Assembly: GCA_000721375.1 (NCBI GenBank)
Contig: JOGW01000030.1
Location: 1-52,936, forward strand
Reading direction: 5' to 3'
Length of the DNA stretch: 52,936 nt
DNA from: Streptomyces sp. NRRL B-3428
Lineage (GTDB): Bacteria; Actinomycetota; Actinomycetes; Streptomycetales; Streptomycetaceae
The notes beneath the pieces were generated by a model, which did not search any database, was not told the origin of the DNA, and saw only the letters and a program-made list of their open reading frames with translations. The stretch's first letter is position 1. Every line of letters starts with the position of its first letter. Shown here in pieces: positions 7,259-16,028 of the stretch. The translations under genes were made by a program, and so were the position numbers.

Positions 7259-7801
7259 GCAGCGGCGCGGGCCGTCCCAGGGCTGTGGATGGCTTCAGGC
7301 CGTGACGGCAGCTCTGACGGCGACGCATATGGACGCAGGCGAACCCCAGAGGACCTCGGCGGAACCGGTCGCAGGAGCCGAGCCCCGTGTCAGGGCCGCT
7401 GCCTACGTCCTCTGAGCGTTCAAGCCCTGGATCGTACGGCGCACAAGATCCCCGCATAGATGGCCCCTTGTCCGACGCCGACTTGTTCAGCTCCCAGGGC
7501 TGCTCCGCCGTGACTGCACGCACGACCTGGATCAGTGGGAGGCCTGGCGAATCAGCGCCCCGTACGGAGCGGCCCACATCATGATCAGCCGTGGGCAGCC
7601 GCCAGTAACCGGCCCGCCGGCAACGAAATTTCCCTGCCAAGTGCAGCGTGTTGAACACCTGTGGGAAGGACTGCGTGGCTCTGCTCAGGACCCTCGACAG
7701 TTGCTGGTGCGCGGTGCGGGTCGGAGCAGGGTCTCAACCCCTTCGGTGATACCTGTCAGGCGCATCGGATGGCCTGCGTAACGAAGCCGGCCGCGCCCTT
7801 C
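7259..7801. other. Gene-poor gap
   Basis: 543 bases. Short open frames exist on both strands, but none has a plausible ribosome site or recognisable content. I see no tRNA, terminator or repeat worth naming. It marks the boundary between the small-protein strip and the more typical chromosomal genes that follow. Confidence 0.4.
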
Positions 7802-8425
7802 TCAGCGGTGGCGCGGGCGAGGCAGCAAGGCGAACGCGCTCTCCGCAATTGAGGTCAGGCGGGCGGGACTGTGGCCGGACGCGCCCACGACATCGATCCC
7901 ACGGACGATGGCCAGCAGAAGGTACGCAAGGTCGTCGGGATCTGCGTCAGGGTCGATGTCGCCGCTGCGCTGCGCCGCTCGCACACACGCGGCCACCGCC
8001 GTCGCGACCACGGAGAAGCAGTCGTTGGCCAGGCGTTCCACCTCGGAGTCGGAGGCGCCGATCTCCAGGGCCATCTTGGCGGCGAAGCAGGCCGCCGCCG
8101 CCCGGTCGGGGGCGGGGGGTACGTCGTCGGCGAGTGGCACCCCTTCGACGGCGCGGAGCAAGAACCCCCGCAGTCGTTCCAGGGCGCCCTCGTCCGGTCC
8201 GGCGAGCGCCTCTGGCACAAACTCCCCCAGCCTGGCGGAGTACCCGGCCATCGCCTGCAGCAGCACGCCGTGCTTGCCGTCGAACGCGCCATAGAGGCTG
8301 CCACGGCCCAGGCCGGTGGCGGCACTGATGTCGTCGACGCTCGTGCCGTTGTAGCCCGAGGCGCGGAATTGCCGCTCGGCGGCATGGATGACGTGGTCGC
8401 GGTCGAAGCTTCGTGGTCTCGCCAT
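7802..8425 (-). CDS. TetR-family transcriptional regulator
   Basis: A 207-aa protein starting at ATG 8425 (MARPRSFDRDHVIHAAE). The N-terminal helix-turn-helix reads FRASGYNGTSVDDISAATGL followed by GRGSLYGAFDGKHG, the classic TetR layout. The C-terminal ligand domain, with CFAAKMALEIG, is of the TetR_C type seen in regulators of redox or drug-efflux genes. It is divergent from the flavoprotein and MFS exporter. Two copies of AGTACAGAAC in the shared promoter region are likely binding sites. I infer local autorepression and repression of the exporter pair. The ligand is unknown. Confidence 0.9.
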   Translation of the reverse strand: MARPRSFDRDHVIHAAERQFRASGYNGTSVDDISAATGLGRGSLYGAFDGKHGVLLQAMAGYSARLGEFVPEALAGPDEGALERLRGFLLRAVEGVPLADDVPPAPDRAAAACFAAKMALEIGASDSEVERLANDCFSVVATAVAACVRAAQRSGDIDPDADPDDLAYLLLAIVRGIDVVGASGHSPARLTSIAESAFALLPRPRHR

Positions 8426-8454
8426 ACACAAAAGGTACGGCCGACCCGCCGTTC

Positions 8455-8505
8455 TTGACAACCTAGTACAGAACTACTTAGATTTCTTACTGTTCAGTAC
8501 AGAAC
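8455..8505 (+). promoter_or_regulatory. Promoter with repeated operator-like boxes
   Basis: TTGACA (8455-8460), a 17-base spacer and TTAGAT (8478-8483) form a near-consensus vegetative promoter facing the flavoprotein gene. AGTACAGAAC occurs at 8465-8474, between the two promoter hexamers, and again at 8496-8505, 31 bases later. The second copy overlaps a GTTC-n6-GAAC dyad. A repressor bound there would block RNA polymerase. The TetR gene 40 bases to the left is the obvious candidate. The transcript would have a leader of about 260 bases. Confidence 0.6.
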
Positions 8506-8765
8506 CGTCCTGAGCTCACCCGGCGCGATGGAGAGCAACCACGCCTTTGAACTCCTCCGCGCCGCCCGGCATTGCGACGCCTTCCAGGCCGGCGAGGCCC
8601 GGTCCGAATGCCCGGCGCAAGACACTTCCTGCACTTTGAACAGCCCGAGACGGTCGCCGACCACATCCCACACCCTCGGCTTCCTGAACAGCTGCCCCCC
8701 AACCACCCAGAACTCGAAGGGTCGACCGAACCATGACTGACAAGGGAACACAGGAGGCCATGGCT

Positions 8766-9776
8766 GTGGCGACTCCTCCGTACGCGAGCGACGCACTGGC
8801 CGAGCAGACCGTCGACGCGGTGGTGATCGGCGGGGGCGCCGCGGGGCTGAACGGTGCACTGATCCTCGCCCGCTCCCGTCGCTCGGTCGTCGTGATCGAC
8901 AGCGGCTCCCCGCGCAACGCGCCCGCGGAGGCCGTGCACGGCGTCATCGTCCTGGACGGCACCCCGCCGTCCGAGGTCCTTCGACAGGGCCGGGAGCAGG
9001 TGCGCCAGTACGGCGGACACGTCGTGTTCGGTGAGGTGGTCTCGGCCGAGCGTGCCGCCCGGTCGGCGGACGGGGACCTGCGGTTCACCGTCACCCTGGC
9101 CGACGGCCACCGCATCACCGCCCGCCGCATCCTGGTGGCCACCGGCCTCACGGATGTACTGCCACAGGTGCCCGGGCTCGCCGAGCACTGGGGACACAGC
9201 GTGGTGCACTGCCCGTACTGCCACGGCTGGGAGGTGCGCGATGAGCCCATCGGCATCCTCGCCACCGGCCCGGCCTCCATCGACCACGCGTATCTGTTCC
9301 GCCAACTGACCGAGGACCTGACCTACTTCACCCACGGCACCGACCTCGACGAGGACAACCGCACCCGCTTCGCGGCCCGCGCCATCCGCGTCATCGACAC
9401 CCCGGTCACCGGGGTAGTCAACCGCGAGGACGGTGCCCTCGTCGGGGTGCGCCTGGCCGACGGCCAAGTCGTGGCCCGCCGCGTCCTCGCGGTCGCCGCG
9501 CCGATGCAGGCCCGCACCCAGGGCCTGGAAGGTCTGGGCCTGTCGGTGCAGGACACGCCGAAGGGCCGCAGCTTCGCCTCCGGCGTGGCCGGCACCACCG
9601 AGGTGCCGGGTGTGTGGGTAGCCGGCAACGCCACCGATCTGGTCGCCCAGGTCGGGGCCTCCGCAGCGGCCGGCGCACTGGCCGGCGCCGACATCAACAG
9701 GATGCTGGCCATCGCGGACACCGACGCGGCCCTCCAGGGAATCGCCGATGCAAGCCCCGAAGCGGCCACACGATGA
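8766..9776 (+). CDS. Thioredoxin-reductase-like FAD/NAD(P) oxidoreductase
   Basis: About 336 aa. AGGAGG at 8752-8757 is eight bases before the GTG at 8766. ATG codons at 8733 and 8760 are alternatives but have poor spacing. The FAD motif VVIGGGAAGLNGALILARS lies near the start. The redox disulfide motif is HCPYCHGWE, so CxxC is intact, unlike in the flavoprotein at 23386-25062. A second dinucleotide motif (ILATGPASIDHAY) is degenerate at the GxGxxG, which suggests poor NAD(P)H binding as in some ferredoxin-type or oxidase-type relatives such as the dithiol oxidases of natural-product clusters. It precedes the MFS exporter by 94 bases and is probably in one operon with it. Confidence 0.85.
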   Translation: MATPPYASDALAEQTVDAVVIGGGAAGLNGALILARSRRSVVVIDSGSPRNAPAEAVHGVIVLDGTPPSEVLRQGREQVRQYGGHVVFGEVVSAERAARSADGDLRFTVTLADGHRITARRILVATGLTDVLPQVPGLAEHWGHSVVHCPYCHGWEVRDEPIGILATGPASIDHAYLFRQLTEDLTYFTHGTDLDEDNRTRFAARAIRVIDTPVTGVVNREDGALVGVRLADGQVVARRVLAVAAPMQARTQGLEGLGLSVQDTPKGRSFASGVAGTTEVPGVWVAGNATDLVAQVGASAAAGALAGADINRMLAIADTDAALQGIADASPEAATR

Positions 9777-9870
9777 TCTTGAAGCCCTGGGATCTCAGCC
9801 CGTCGCCCGCTCGCCTCACGGGCAACTGAGTGATTCCGCTCGTCCGCCCCGCCCCTCTCAGGAGCTACTG

Positions 9871-11502
9871 ATGCCCTTCCTTGCGAACACCCCCGTGGAG
9901 AAAATGACCGGGCCTTACGCGCGGCGCTGGTGGGCGCTGCTCGTGCTGTGCCTGAGCCTGCTGATCACGGTGATGGCGAACACGTCGCTGATCGTCGCAG
10001 CCCCCGACATGACCACCGACCTGGGCCTGAGCAGCAGTGATCTGCAGTGGGTCGTCGACTCGTACACCGTTCCGTACGCGGCGCTGATGCTGGTGCTTGG
10101 CGCGATCGGCGACAAGTACAGCCGGCGCGGCGCGCTGGTCCTTGGTCTGCTGATCTTCGCCGGCGGTTCGGTGATGGGGAGCATGGTCGACGAGACCTCA
10201 CTGGTCATCGTGGCCCGCGCGATCATGGGTGTCGGTGCCGCGGTCGTGATGCCGGCCACGCTGTCCCTGGTGGTCGCGACCTTCCCCCGAAGCGAGCGGG
10301 CCAAGGCCATCACCGCCTGGGCCGCGACCTCCGGGGTGGCGGTAGCCGTCGGCCCGCTGGTCTCCGGCTGGCTGCTCGAGGACCACGCCTGGGGCTCGAC
10401 CTTCCTGATCAACGTGCCGATCGCCGTCCTCGCCGTGTTCGGCGCGCTCGCCCTGGTACCGCCGTCCAAGGCGCAAGGCATGGACCGGATCGACTACGTC
10501 GGTGGTCTGCTGTCGATCATCACGGTCGGTTCGCTGATCTACGCCGCCATCGAGGGCCCGCACTCCGGCTGGGGCACCGGCCCCGTCACCGCCGCCGTGG
10601 TCGCCGGTGTCGGTCTGGTCGCCTTCGTCGTCTGGGAACTGCGGCACCCGCACCCGATGCTGGACGTCCGAAGGTTCGCGCTGCGGCCCTTCAGCGGCTC
10701 GATGCTCGCGGTGATGTTCTTCTTCTTCGGCATGTTCGCAGTGATCTACTACTCGACGCAGTTCCTGCAGTTCGTCCTCGGCTACGGCGCCCTGGACACG
10801 GGTGTACGGCTGCTGCCGCTGGGCGGTGCGGTGTTCCTCGGGTCCGCGGTGACCGGTGTGCTCGCCCCGAAACTGGGGGTGAGGGTGATGGCCGTGACCG
10901 GCATGGCCGTCGGCACGGTGGGCATGTTCCTGCTCACCCAGATCGACAAGGGGTCGACGTACGGGGACTTCCTGGCGCCGCTGATGCTGCTGGGCCTCGC
11001 GCTCGGACTGGCCATCTCCCCGGCGACCGACACGATCATGGGCTCCTTCCCCGAGTCCGAGCTGGGCGTCGGCGGCGGTGTCAACGACACCGCGCTGGAG
11101 CTGGGCGGGGCGCTGGGCATCGCGGTCCTCGGCTCGCTGCTTGGCACGGCCTACCGGGACGAGCTGACCGACCTGGTGGGCAACCGGCTCCCGGCGGAGG
11201 CGATGGAGACCGCCAAGGACTCCGTCGGCGCCGGCCTGGCCGTCGCGCAGCGGGTCGCGCAGGATCCCTCCGCCGGGCCCCAGCAGGCCCAGGCCGCCGT
11301 GGACGCCGTCCACCAGGCATTCGCCCACGGAGTCGCCCAGACCAGCCTCATCGGCGGGATCATCATGGCCGCCGGAACACTGATCGTCCTCGCGGTCCTG
11401 CCGGGCCGGCGCGGGCTCACGCAGAAGAGCGCCGAGCAGGGGGCCGGGACGACGGTGAGCGAGGCGGCGACTGTGCGGGAGCACACCGGGTCCACCCGCT
11501 AG
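9871..11502 (+). CDS. MFS drug exporter, DHA2 (14-TMS) family
   Basis: A 543-aa integral membrane protein. ATG at 9871 has AGGAG ten bases upstream. About 14 hydrophobic helices. The loop motif LGAIGDKYSRRGAL corresponds to MFS motif A, and AIMGVGAAVVMPATLSLV to the DHA2 motif C region. It starts after helix-poor MPFLANTPVEKMTGPYARRW. The role is proton-driven efflux of a hydrophobic compound (QacA/EmrB type). The flavoprotein upstream and divergent TetR gene suggest that it exports the same or an oxidised compound. The long extracellular loop before the last helix, around DELTDLVGNRLPAEAMETA, is normal for the group. Confidence 0.9.
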   Translation: MPFLANTPVEKMTGPYARRWWALLVLCLSLLITVMANTSLIVAAPDMTTDLGLSSSDLQWVVDSYTVPYAALMLVLGAIGDKYSRRGALVLGLLIFAGGSVMGSMVDETSLVIVARAIMGVGAAVVMPATLSLVVATFPRSERAKAITAWAATSGVAVAVGPLVSGWLLEDHAWGSTFLINVPIAVLAVFGALALVPPSKAQGMDRIDYVGGLLSIITVGSLIYAAIEGPHSGWGTGPVTAAVVAGVGLVAFVVWELRHPHPMLDVRRFALRPFSGSMLAVMFFFFGMFAVIYYSTQFLQFVLGYGALDTGVRLLPLGGAVFLGSAVTGVLAPKLGVRVMAVTGMAVGTVGMFLLTQIDKGSTYGDFLAPLMLLGLALGLAISPATDTIMGSFPESELGVGGGVNDTALELGGALGIAVLGSLLGTAYRDELTDLVGNRLPAEAMETAKDSVGAGLAVAQRVAQDPSAGPQQAQAAVDAVHQAFAHGVAQTSLIGGIIMAAGTLIVLAVLPGRRGLTQKSAEQGAGTTVSEAATVREHTGSTR

Positions 11503-11671
11503 ATCGCCGACGGGGCGTCCACTGGATCGCCGGGGACGCGTCCGCCGGAGCGCCGGGCACCGCCTCCGCCGGATCGCCCGCCAGGCTCGTCAGGCAGGAG
11601 CCGGGCGGCGCGAGACGCGCAGGGCGCGGGCGTGGTCCACGGTCCACGGCCACGCGGATCCTCTGTTGGAA

Positions 11672-11713
11672 CACCTCACCGTCCTCGGCTTGGAGGCCGA
11701 GAACGGTGAGGTG
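11672..11713. terminator. Long hairpin downstream of the MFS gene
   Basis: The arms CACCTCACCGT-C-CTCGGC and GCCGAG-A-ACGGTGAGGTG pair over 18 positions with one mismatch around the loop TTGGAG. It lies 170 bases after the MFS stop and 210 bases before the end of the convergent DUF6928 gene, so a bidirectional terminator is likely. There is no T-tract. The rest of 11503-11921 holds no gene that I can support. Confidence 0.55.
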
Positions 11714-11921
11714 ACAGCGGCGGTCGCCGCAGACGCCGCCCTGCGACGTTCAGGATCCCCGCCCACATCCACTGCACCGCAGGTCAGGACAGGTTCGTAC
11801 GTCCCAGAACCCCCGGACGAAGACTTGGAAAGCGTGTGGGCCCTGGAACACGAGCGGAGAACAACTCTGGGAGCCGTCCGGGAGCCGACTCGCTCCCCCA
11901 ACCCCCTCCCAGGGTCACGTT

Positions 11922-12680
11922 CTAAAGGCCGTCGCGCTCGACCAGAGAGCCGTCAGCGCTCAGCATGTAGATGCGCGGCGGATCCATATCCGCCATGACT
12001 CTCCTCAACTCCGCTTCCCGCGCGGCGGGATCGGGCCCGTGTGGGTCCCGCACGCGGAACCCGTATAGCTCGATGGCGTCCGCGGCAACGTCGTCGGGCT
12101 CGGGGCGGCCTTCCTGAATGAACCCGCAAAGCGCGCGCAGCGCTTCCTCTCCCAATTCCAAGGGGTGGAAGGGCAGGGCATAGGGCTCTTCCTCCTCGCC
12201 GGGCCAAGGGATGGTGTCTGCGGGACGGTCTCCGGCCCAGTAGGGCAGTTCGAAGGGGAGCGGTTCGCCGATGTTCTCGATGATTCCGTTGTCCGGCGAC
12301 AGGCTGAGGGAGCGGACGAGCCGCCCGTCCTCCCAGACAGCGAAGGCCAGCCAGTCGACGACGCTGTGCATGGCGTGCAGCACAAGCCGTCGGCCGGCGC
12401 TAGCCGCTACGAGGTGATCCGGGAGCTGAGAAGGGGCGTCGATCATCACGCCCTGATCGCCGATGACCTCCACTCCCGGCCAACTCGCCGCGTACACCGT
12501 CTCCTTCGGCGGGTACACGCCCTCCCAGAGGTTCGAGCCCTCGCACTGCTCGATCTCCCAGCCGGGGTAGAGCCGCCGCATCATCGCGAGCGTTCGGCCA
12601 AGGTCCGCCGCCCCTACGCGCCGAAGCAACCCCGGCACGTTGCCGTCCGCGTACACCAGCAGTCCCGTCTTGGCTCCCAT
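11922..12680 (-). CDS. DUF6928 family protein
   Basis: A 252-aa protein. The ATG at 12680 (MGAKTGLLVYADGNVPGLLR) is preceded by GGGGAGGGG. The blocks TLAMMRRLYPGWEIE, YPPKETVYAASWPGVEVI and WLAFAVWEDGRLVRSLSLSP are those of DUF6928, a Streptomyces family of unknown function. The C-terminal ~70 residues, starting around PFHPLELGEEALRALCGF, are helical and acidic. There is no signal or membrane segment. It stands alone between the MFS exporter and a remnant-containing gap. Confidence 0.75.
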   Translation of the reverse strand: MGAKTGLLVYADGNVPGLLRRVGAADLGRTLAMMRRLYPGWEIEQCEGSNLWEGVYPPKETVYAASWPGVEVIGDQGVMIDAPSQLPDHLVAASAGRRLVLHAMHSVVDWLAFAVWEDGRLVRSLSLSPDNGIIENIGEPLPFELPYWAGDRPADTIPWPGEEEEPYALPFHPLELGEEALRALCGFIQEGRPEPDDVAADAIELYGFRVRDPHGPDPAAREAELRRVMADMDPPRIYMLSADGSLVERDGL

Positions 12681-13159
12681 GGCCCCTCCCCAGAGCGTCA
12701 CGCCTAATGATGGGCGCACCTTAACCGTGAGCACTGACAGACTGACTTGCCTGCTTGACTTAAAGGCTGTTGCAGAAGGCCGTGTTCGGGCAGGTCAGGG
12801 GGTGTGTCGCGTCGTCTGGTCATGAGGCGAGGGCGAGGTTGTGCATGTGGGCGACGGCTCGGACCGCGTGGTGAAGGCCGTCGCCGTGCTGCCGGCAGAA
12901 TCAGCGCCCGTCACGGTCGAGTTGGCGCGGTGCACGGCGCAGGCGACACTGGCTTCGCCACACTCAGCGGCCGCCTCGACGTCCCCCTGCACCGCACCGC
13001 AGCGGCGTACCGCCACACCTCGCGGAGCAGCCGAAAGCTCTCCGCAAAGCTCAATGCCAGACCACTGCGAACGCAGAGCCCCAAGAGTGCCCAGGCCCAC
13101 CATCGTGGCGGATGTACGAGATCAACCGAGTTTCAAAGACGGGTTCTCAAGGAAACGGC
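12681..13159. other. Gap with probable insertion-sequence remnant
   Basis: 479 bases without a convincing gene. The stretch at about 12765-12803 (AAGGCCGTGTTCGGGCAGGT core) is about 80% identical to 26396-26437 (AAGGCCGCTTTGGGACAGGT core). On the minus strand one frame next to it reads HHAVRAVAHMHNLALA, which looks like a transposase tail, but I cannot name the family. There are no terminal inverted repeats that I can define. Confidence 0.35.
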
Positions 13160-14443
13160 CTAGTCCCGCCCGACAACAGTGTTCGGCGCTGGCACGAGCG
13201 GCGCGAGGTAATAGGCGTGTGCAGCATCCAACGCGAGACGTACCGCGCCGGTGACGACGGCGTTCTCGCCGAGCGGTGATGCCTCGACGCGAGGGGGACG
13301 CGGGGCCAACTCGGCGATGCGTCGACGCAGTGGGGGGAGCAGGACGTCGCCCGCCGCTGCGACCGCTCCGGTGAGGACCACGAGTTCCGGTGCCAGGAGC
13401 ATTCCGATCGTGGCGATCGCCCGTGCGGCAGCCTCCAGCGCCGTGTCCAACATGGGTGCCGCTGCGGCGTCTGCGCGTCGAGCCGCTTCGAACACGTGGG
13501 CCGCGGTGACCCGGTGCGGGTCGCCTTCGGCCAGGGCATACAGCTCCGCCCCGGGTGCGGACGGCGTGAGCGGTCCGCCCCGCGCGGACAGTTCGGCGAC
13601 CAGCAGCACGCCCTGGTCACGGGCCCGGGCCGCGATGGCGTCCGCGCCCGAGAAGTCGCCCATCAGGGACAGGAATCCGAGATCGCGCGCTGCGTTGTCG
13701 TGGCCGCGTACCAAGGTGCCCGCCGCGCACAGGCCCACACCGAGACGTTCCCCGGCCAGCAGGCATGCCACGTCCTGCGCGGCAATGGCGCGGCCCTTCC
13801 AACGCTCGGCGATCAGTGCGAGGTTGCAGTCGTTCTCCACGTACACGTGGGAGGTGAAGTCAGGGGCCAGGGCCGCGCGGACGTCGACGTCGAGGAAGCC
13901 GGGGATGCCGGTGCGCCGGCGGACGATGCCTTCGGCGTCGACCGTGCCGCTGGTGCCGATGCAGACGGCCAGGATCTGGCCGGTCGTGAGGCCGGCGATC
14001 CGCATCGTGTCCGCCGTGAACTCGCGTACGCGGGTCAAGCGTCGCTCCGCGGCGATGGCGGGATCGTCGAAGAGGTGCTGTCGCTCCTGGACGGGGGTGC
14101 CATGCAGGTCGGCCAGGGTCACACGGACGCTGTGTGCACCGATGTCGACCCCCAGGACGTATCCGGCGGTCGCCGCGAAGGAGAAGTAGCGGGAGGGGCG
14201 CCCTCGTCCGGACAGCCGGCCGGCGGAGCGATCGGAGCTTTCCTGGGCCCAGCCGAGGCGTACGAGGTGCTCGGAGGCGGCCAGCACGGTGGGGCGTGAC
14301 ATGCCGGTGGCGTCCATCAGCTCGTTGGACGACATGTCGCCGAGTTCCGGGGGGCGCTCGCGCAACGTCTCCAGGACACGGGTCGCGTTGACCCGCCGGG
14401 CCGAGGCGGACGTGGCGATATCGCCTGACATCACGTGGCTCAC
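13160..14443 (-). CDS. ROK-family transcriptional regulator
   Basis: A 427-aa protein. An N-terminal winged helix (residues ~15-75, with MSSNELMDATGMSRPTVLAA) precedes a ROK sugar-kinase-like domain with the nucleotide/sugar signature YVLGVDIGAHSVRVTLADL and VAVCIG-type strands. The usual zinc motif CxCGxxGC is not visible, which fits a regulator rather than an active kinase. The GTG start at 14443 has AGGAG very close; GTG 14434 or ATG 14431 are alternatives. It is divergent from the sulfatase operon, and a TAAGC-n3-GCTTA dyad lies between. I infer sugar-responsive control of that operon. A fragment like its C-terminus recurs at 50368-50487. Confidence 0.85.
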   Translation of the reverse strand: MSHVMSGDIATSASARRVNATRVLETLRERPPELGDMSSNELMDATGMSRPTVLAASEHLVRLGWAQESSDRSAGRLSGRGRPSRYFSFAATAGYVLGVDIGAHSVRVTLADLHGTPVQERQHLFDDPAIAAERRLTRVREFTADTMRIAGLTTGQILAVCIGTSGTVDAEGIVRRRTGIPGFLDVDVRAALAPDFTSHVYVENDCNLALIAERWKGRAIAAQDVACLLAGERLGVGLCAAGTLVRGHDNAARDLGFLSLMGDFSGADAIAARARDQGVLLVAELSARGGPLTPSAPGAELYALAEGDPHRVTAAHVFEAARRADAAAAPMLDTALEAAARAIATIGMLLAPELVVLTGAVAAAGDVLLPPLRRRIAELAPRPPRVEASPLGENAVVTGAVRLALDAAHAYYLAPLVPAPNTVVGRD

Positions 14444-14540
14444 TCGCTCCTCACGGCCTGGATGGCCCGCAGGCCAGGCGGCTACTTGCTCAGGATCTTG
14501 ACCGGAGCGATGGACGGATGTCAGCCTAGCGCTCGTTTAA

Positions 14541-14553
14541 TAAGCATCGCTTA
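14541..14553. promoter_or_regulatory. Operator-like dyad between ROK gene and sulfatase
   Basis: TAAGC ATC GCTTA is a perfect 5+5 inverted repeat inside the only AT-rich patch (14536-14560) of the intergenic region. It is about 100 bases from both gene starts, as expected for a site controlling both divergent promoters. It is probably bound by the ROK regulator, by inference. Confidence 0.4.
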
Positions 14554-14657
14554 GATAATGCTGGAGGCGGCGAAGAGCCGTCGTCAGACCGCCTGTTCGG
14601 TGCCGCGCACCGCGTGGGCCTCCGCCCGCCTGCCCGTCACGACAAGGGACCGCCGCC

Positions 14658-16028
14658 ATGCCTGTGCACCCGACCGACCCGTCGTCCGGCGAACACCGCC
14701 GGCCCAATGTGCTGGTCTTCTTCACCGACCAGCAGCGCTGGGACACCACCGGCCTGCACCGCAATCCGATGGGGCTGACTCCCACGCTCGACCGACTCGC
14801 CGCGGACGGGGTGAGCGTGGACAACTCCTTCACCTGCCAGCCCGTCTGCGCACCGTCCCGGGCCAGCCTGCAGACAGGGCAGTATCCGACCACGGCCGGC
14901 GTCTTCCGTAACGGACTGACGTTGCCGCGCGACACCCCCACGCTCGCGCGCGCCTTCCGCGAGGCGGGGTACGCCACCGGCTACATCGGCAAGTGGCACC
15001 TGGCCGGCGACCACACCTCGGGCCCCGTACCCGAAGAGGACCGCGCCGGGTACGAGCACTGGCTCGCCGCGAACCTGCTGGAGTTCACCTCCGACGCCTA
15101 CGAGACCACGCTGTACGACAACAACGGCGACCCGCACACCTTCGACGGATACCGTGCCGATGCCCTGGGCGGCGCCGCAATCGACTTCATCAACGGCGAG
15201 CGTGACCGTCCCTTCTACCTGTTCGTGTCGTTCCTCGAGCCGCACCACCAAAACTCCCGCGACGACTACCCCGCCCCCACCGGCTACAGCGCACGATACG
15301 AAGACCCGTGGGTGCCCTCGGACTTGAAGGCCCTGGGCGGAGGCAACTGGGAAGAGCATCTGCCCGGCTATTACGGCATGGTGCGCCGTCTCGACGAAGT
15401 CCTTGCCCGCATCGTCGACACCCTCAAGGACCACGGTGAACTCGACAACACCGTCATCCTCTTCACCTCCGACCACGGCTGCCACTTCAAGACCCGCAAC
15501 GACGAGTACAAGCGCAGCGTCCATGACGCTTCCATTCGTGTTCCCACCGTGCTGCGCGGACCGGGGCTTCGCGGCGGCGTCCGCCCGGCCGAGCTGGTGA
15601 GCCACGTCGACCTGCCGCCCACCCTGCTGGACGCGGCCGGCATCGCGGTGCCGGCCGACATGCAGGGCCGCTCCCTGCTGCCGTCGCTGCGCGGTGAAGC
15701 CACCGACTGGCCGCAGGAAGTCCTCATCCAGGTCAGCGAATCGGAAGTCGGGCGCGCCCTGCGCACCCACCGCTACAAGTACGGCGTCATCGCCCCTCAA
15801 GCCGATGCCTGGAACGATGCACGCGCCGAGCACTACGAGGACGCCTACCTCTACGACCTGGAAGTCGACCCCGACGAACTGACCAACCTCATCAAGCAGG
15901 ACACCATGGCATCCGTCCTGGACGGTCTGCGTCAGCGCCTCATCGAACGCATCGTCGCCTCCGGCGAACCCCGTCCCACCATCACCGCGGCCCCGTTCGA
16001 GACCGAGGCTCCTGCGATGTGGTCATGA
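14658..16028 (+). CDS. Type I sulfatase
   Basis: A 456-aa protein starting at ATG 14658, with AAGGGA upstream. It has the sulfatase fold signature NVLVFFTDQQRWDT (metal Asp24), then CAPSRASLQTGQ. Cys64 of the C-x-P-S-R motif must be converted to formylglycine for activity. A later metal-binding TSDHGCH is present. There is no obvious signal peptide, so it probably acts in the cytoplasm or leaves by an unusual route. The substrate cannot be told from sequence: it resembles arylsulfatase and iduronate-2-sulfatase-like enzymes acting on sulfated sugars. Its stop overlaps the start of the FGE gene by four bases, which couples the enzyme to its own activator. Confidence 0.9.
   Translation: MPVHPTDPSSGEHRRPNVLVFFTDQQRWDTTGLHRNPMGLTPTLDRLAADGVSVDNSFTCQPVCAPSRASLQTGQYPTTAGVFRNGLTLPRDTPTLARAFREAGYATGYIGKWHLAGDHTSGPVPEEDRAGYEHWLAANLLEFTSDAYETTLYDNNGDPHTFDGYRADALGGAAIDFINGERDRPFYLFVSFLEPHHQNSRDDYPAPTGYSARYEDPWVPSDLKALGGGNWEEHLPGYYGMVRRLDEVLARIVDTLKDHGELDNTVILFTSDHGCHFKTRNDEYKRSVHDASIRVPTVLRGPGLRGGVRPAELVSHVDLPPTLLDAAGIAVPADMQGRSLLPSLRGEATDWPQEVLIQVSESEVGRALRTHRYKYGVIAPQADAWNDARAEHYEDAYLYDLEVDPDELTNLIKQDTMASVLDGLRQRLIERIVASGEPRPTITAAPFETEAPAMWS

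Noticed and set aside
10047..11714. A 555-codon frame overlapping the MFS exporter
   Set aside because: It is Arg/Gly-rich, the typical +1 shadow of a membrane protein gene, and runs past the exporter stop without any domain.
12795..13103. A 102-codon minus frame as a transposase
   Set aside because: The composition hints at a lost mobile element, but no catalytic residue or family motif can be seen. I keep only the repeat.
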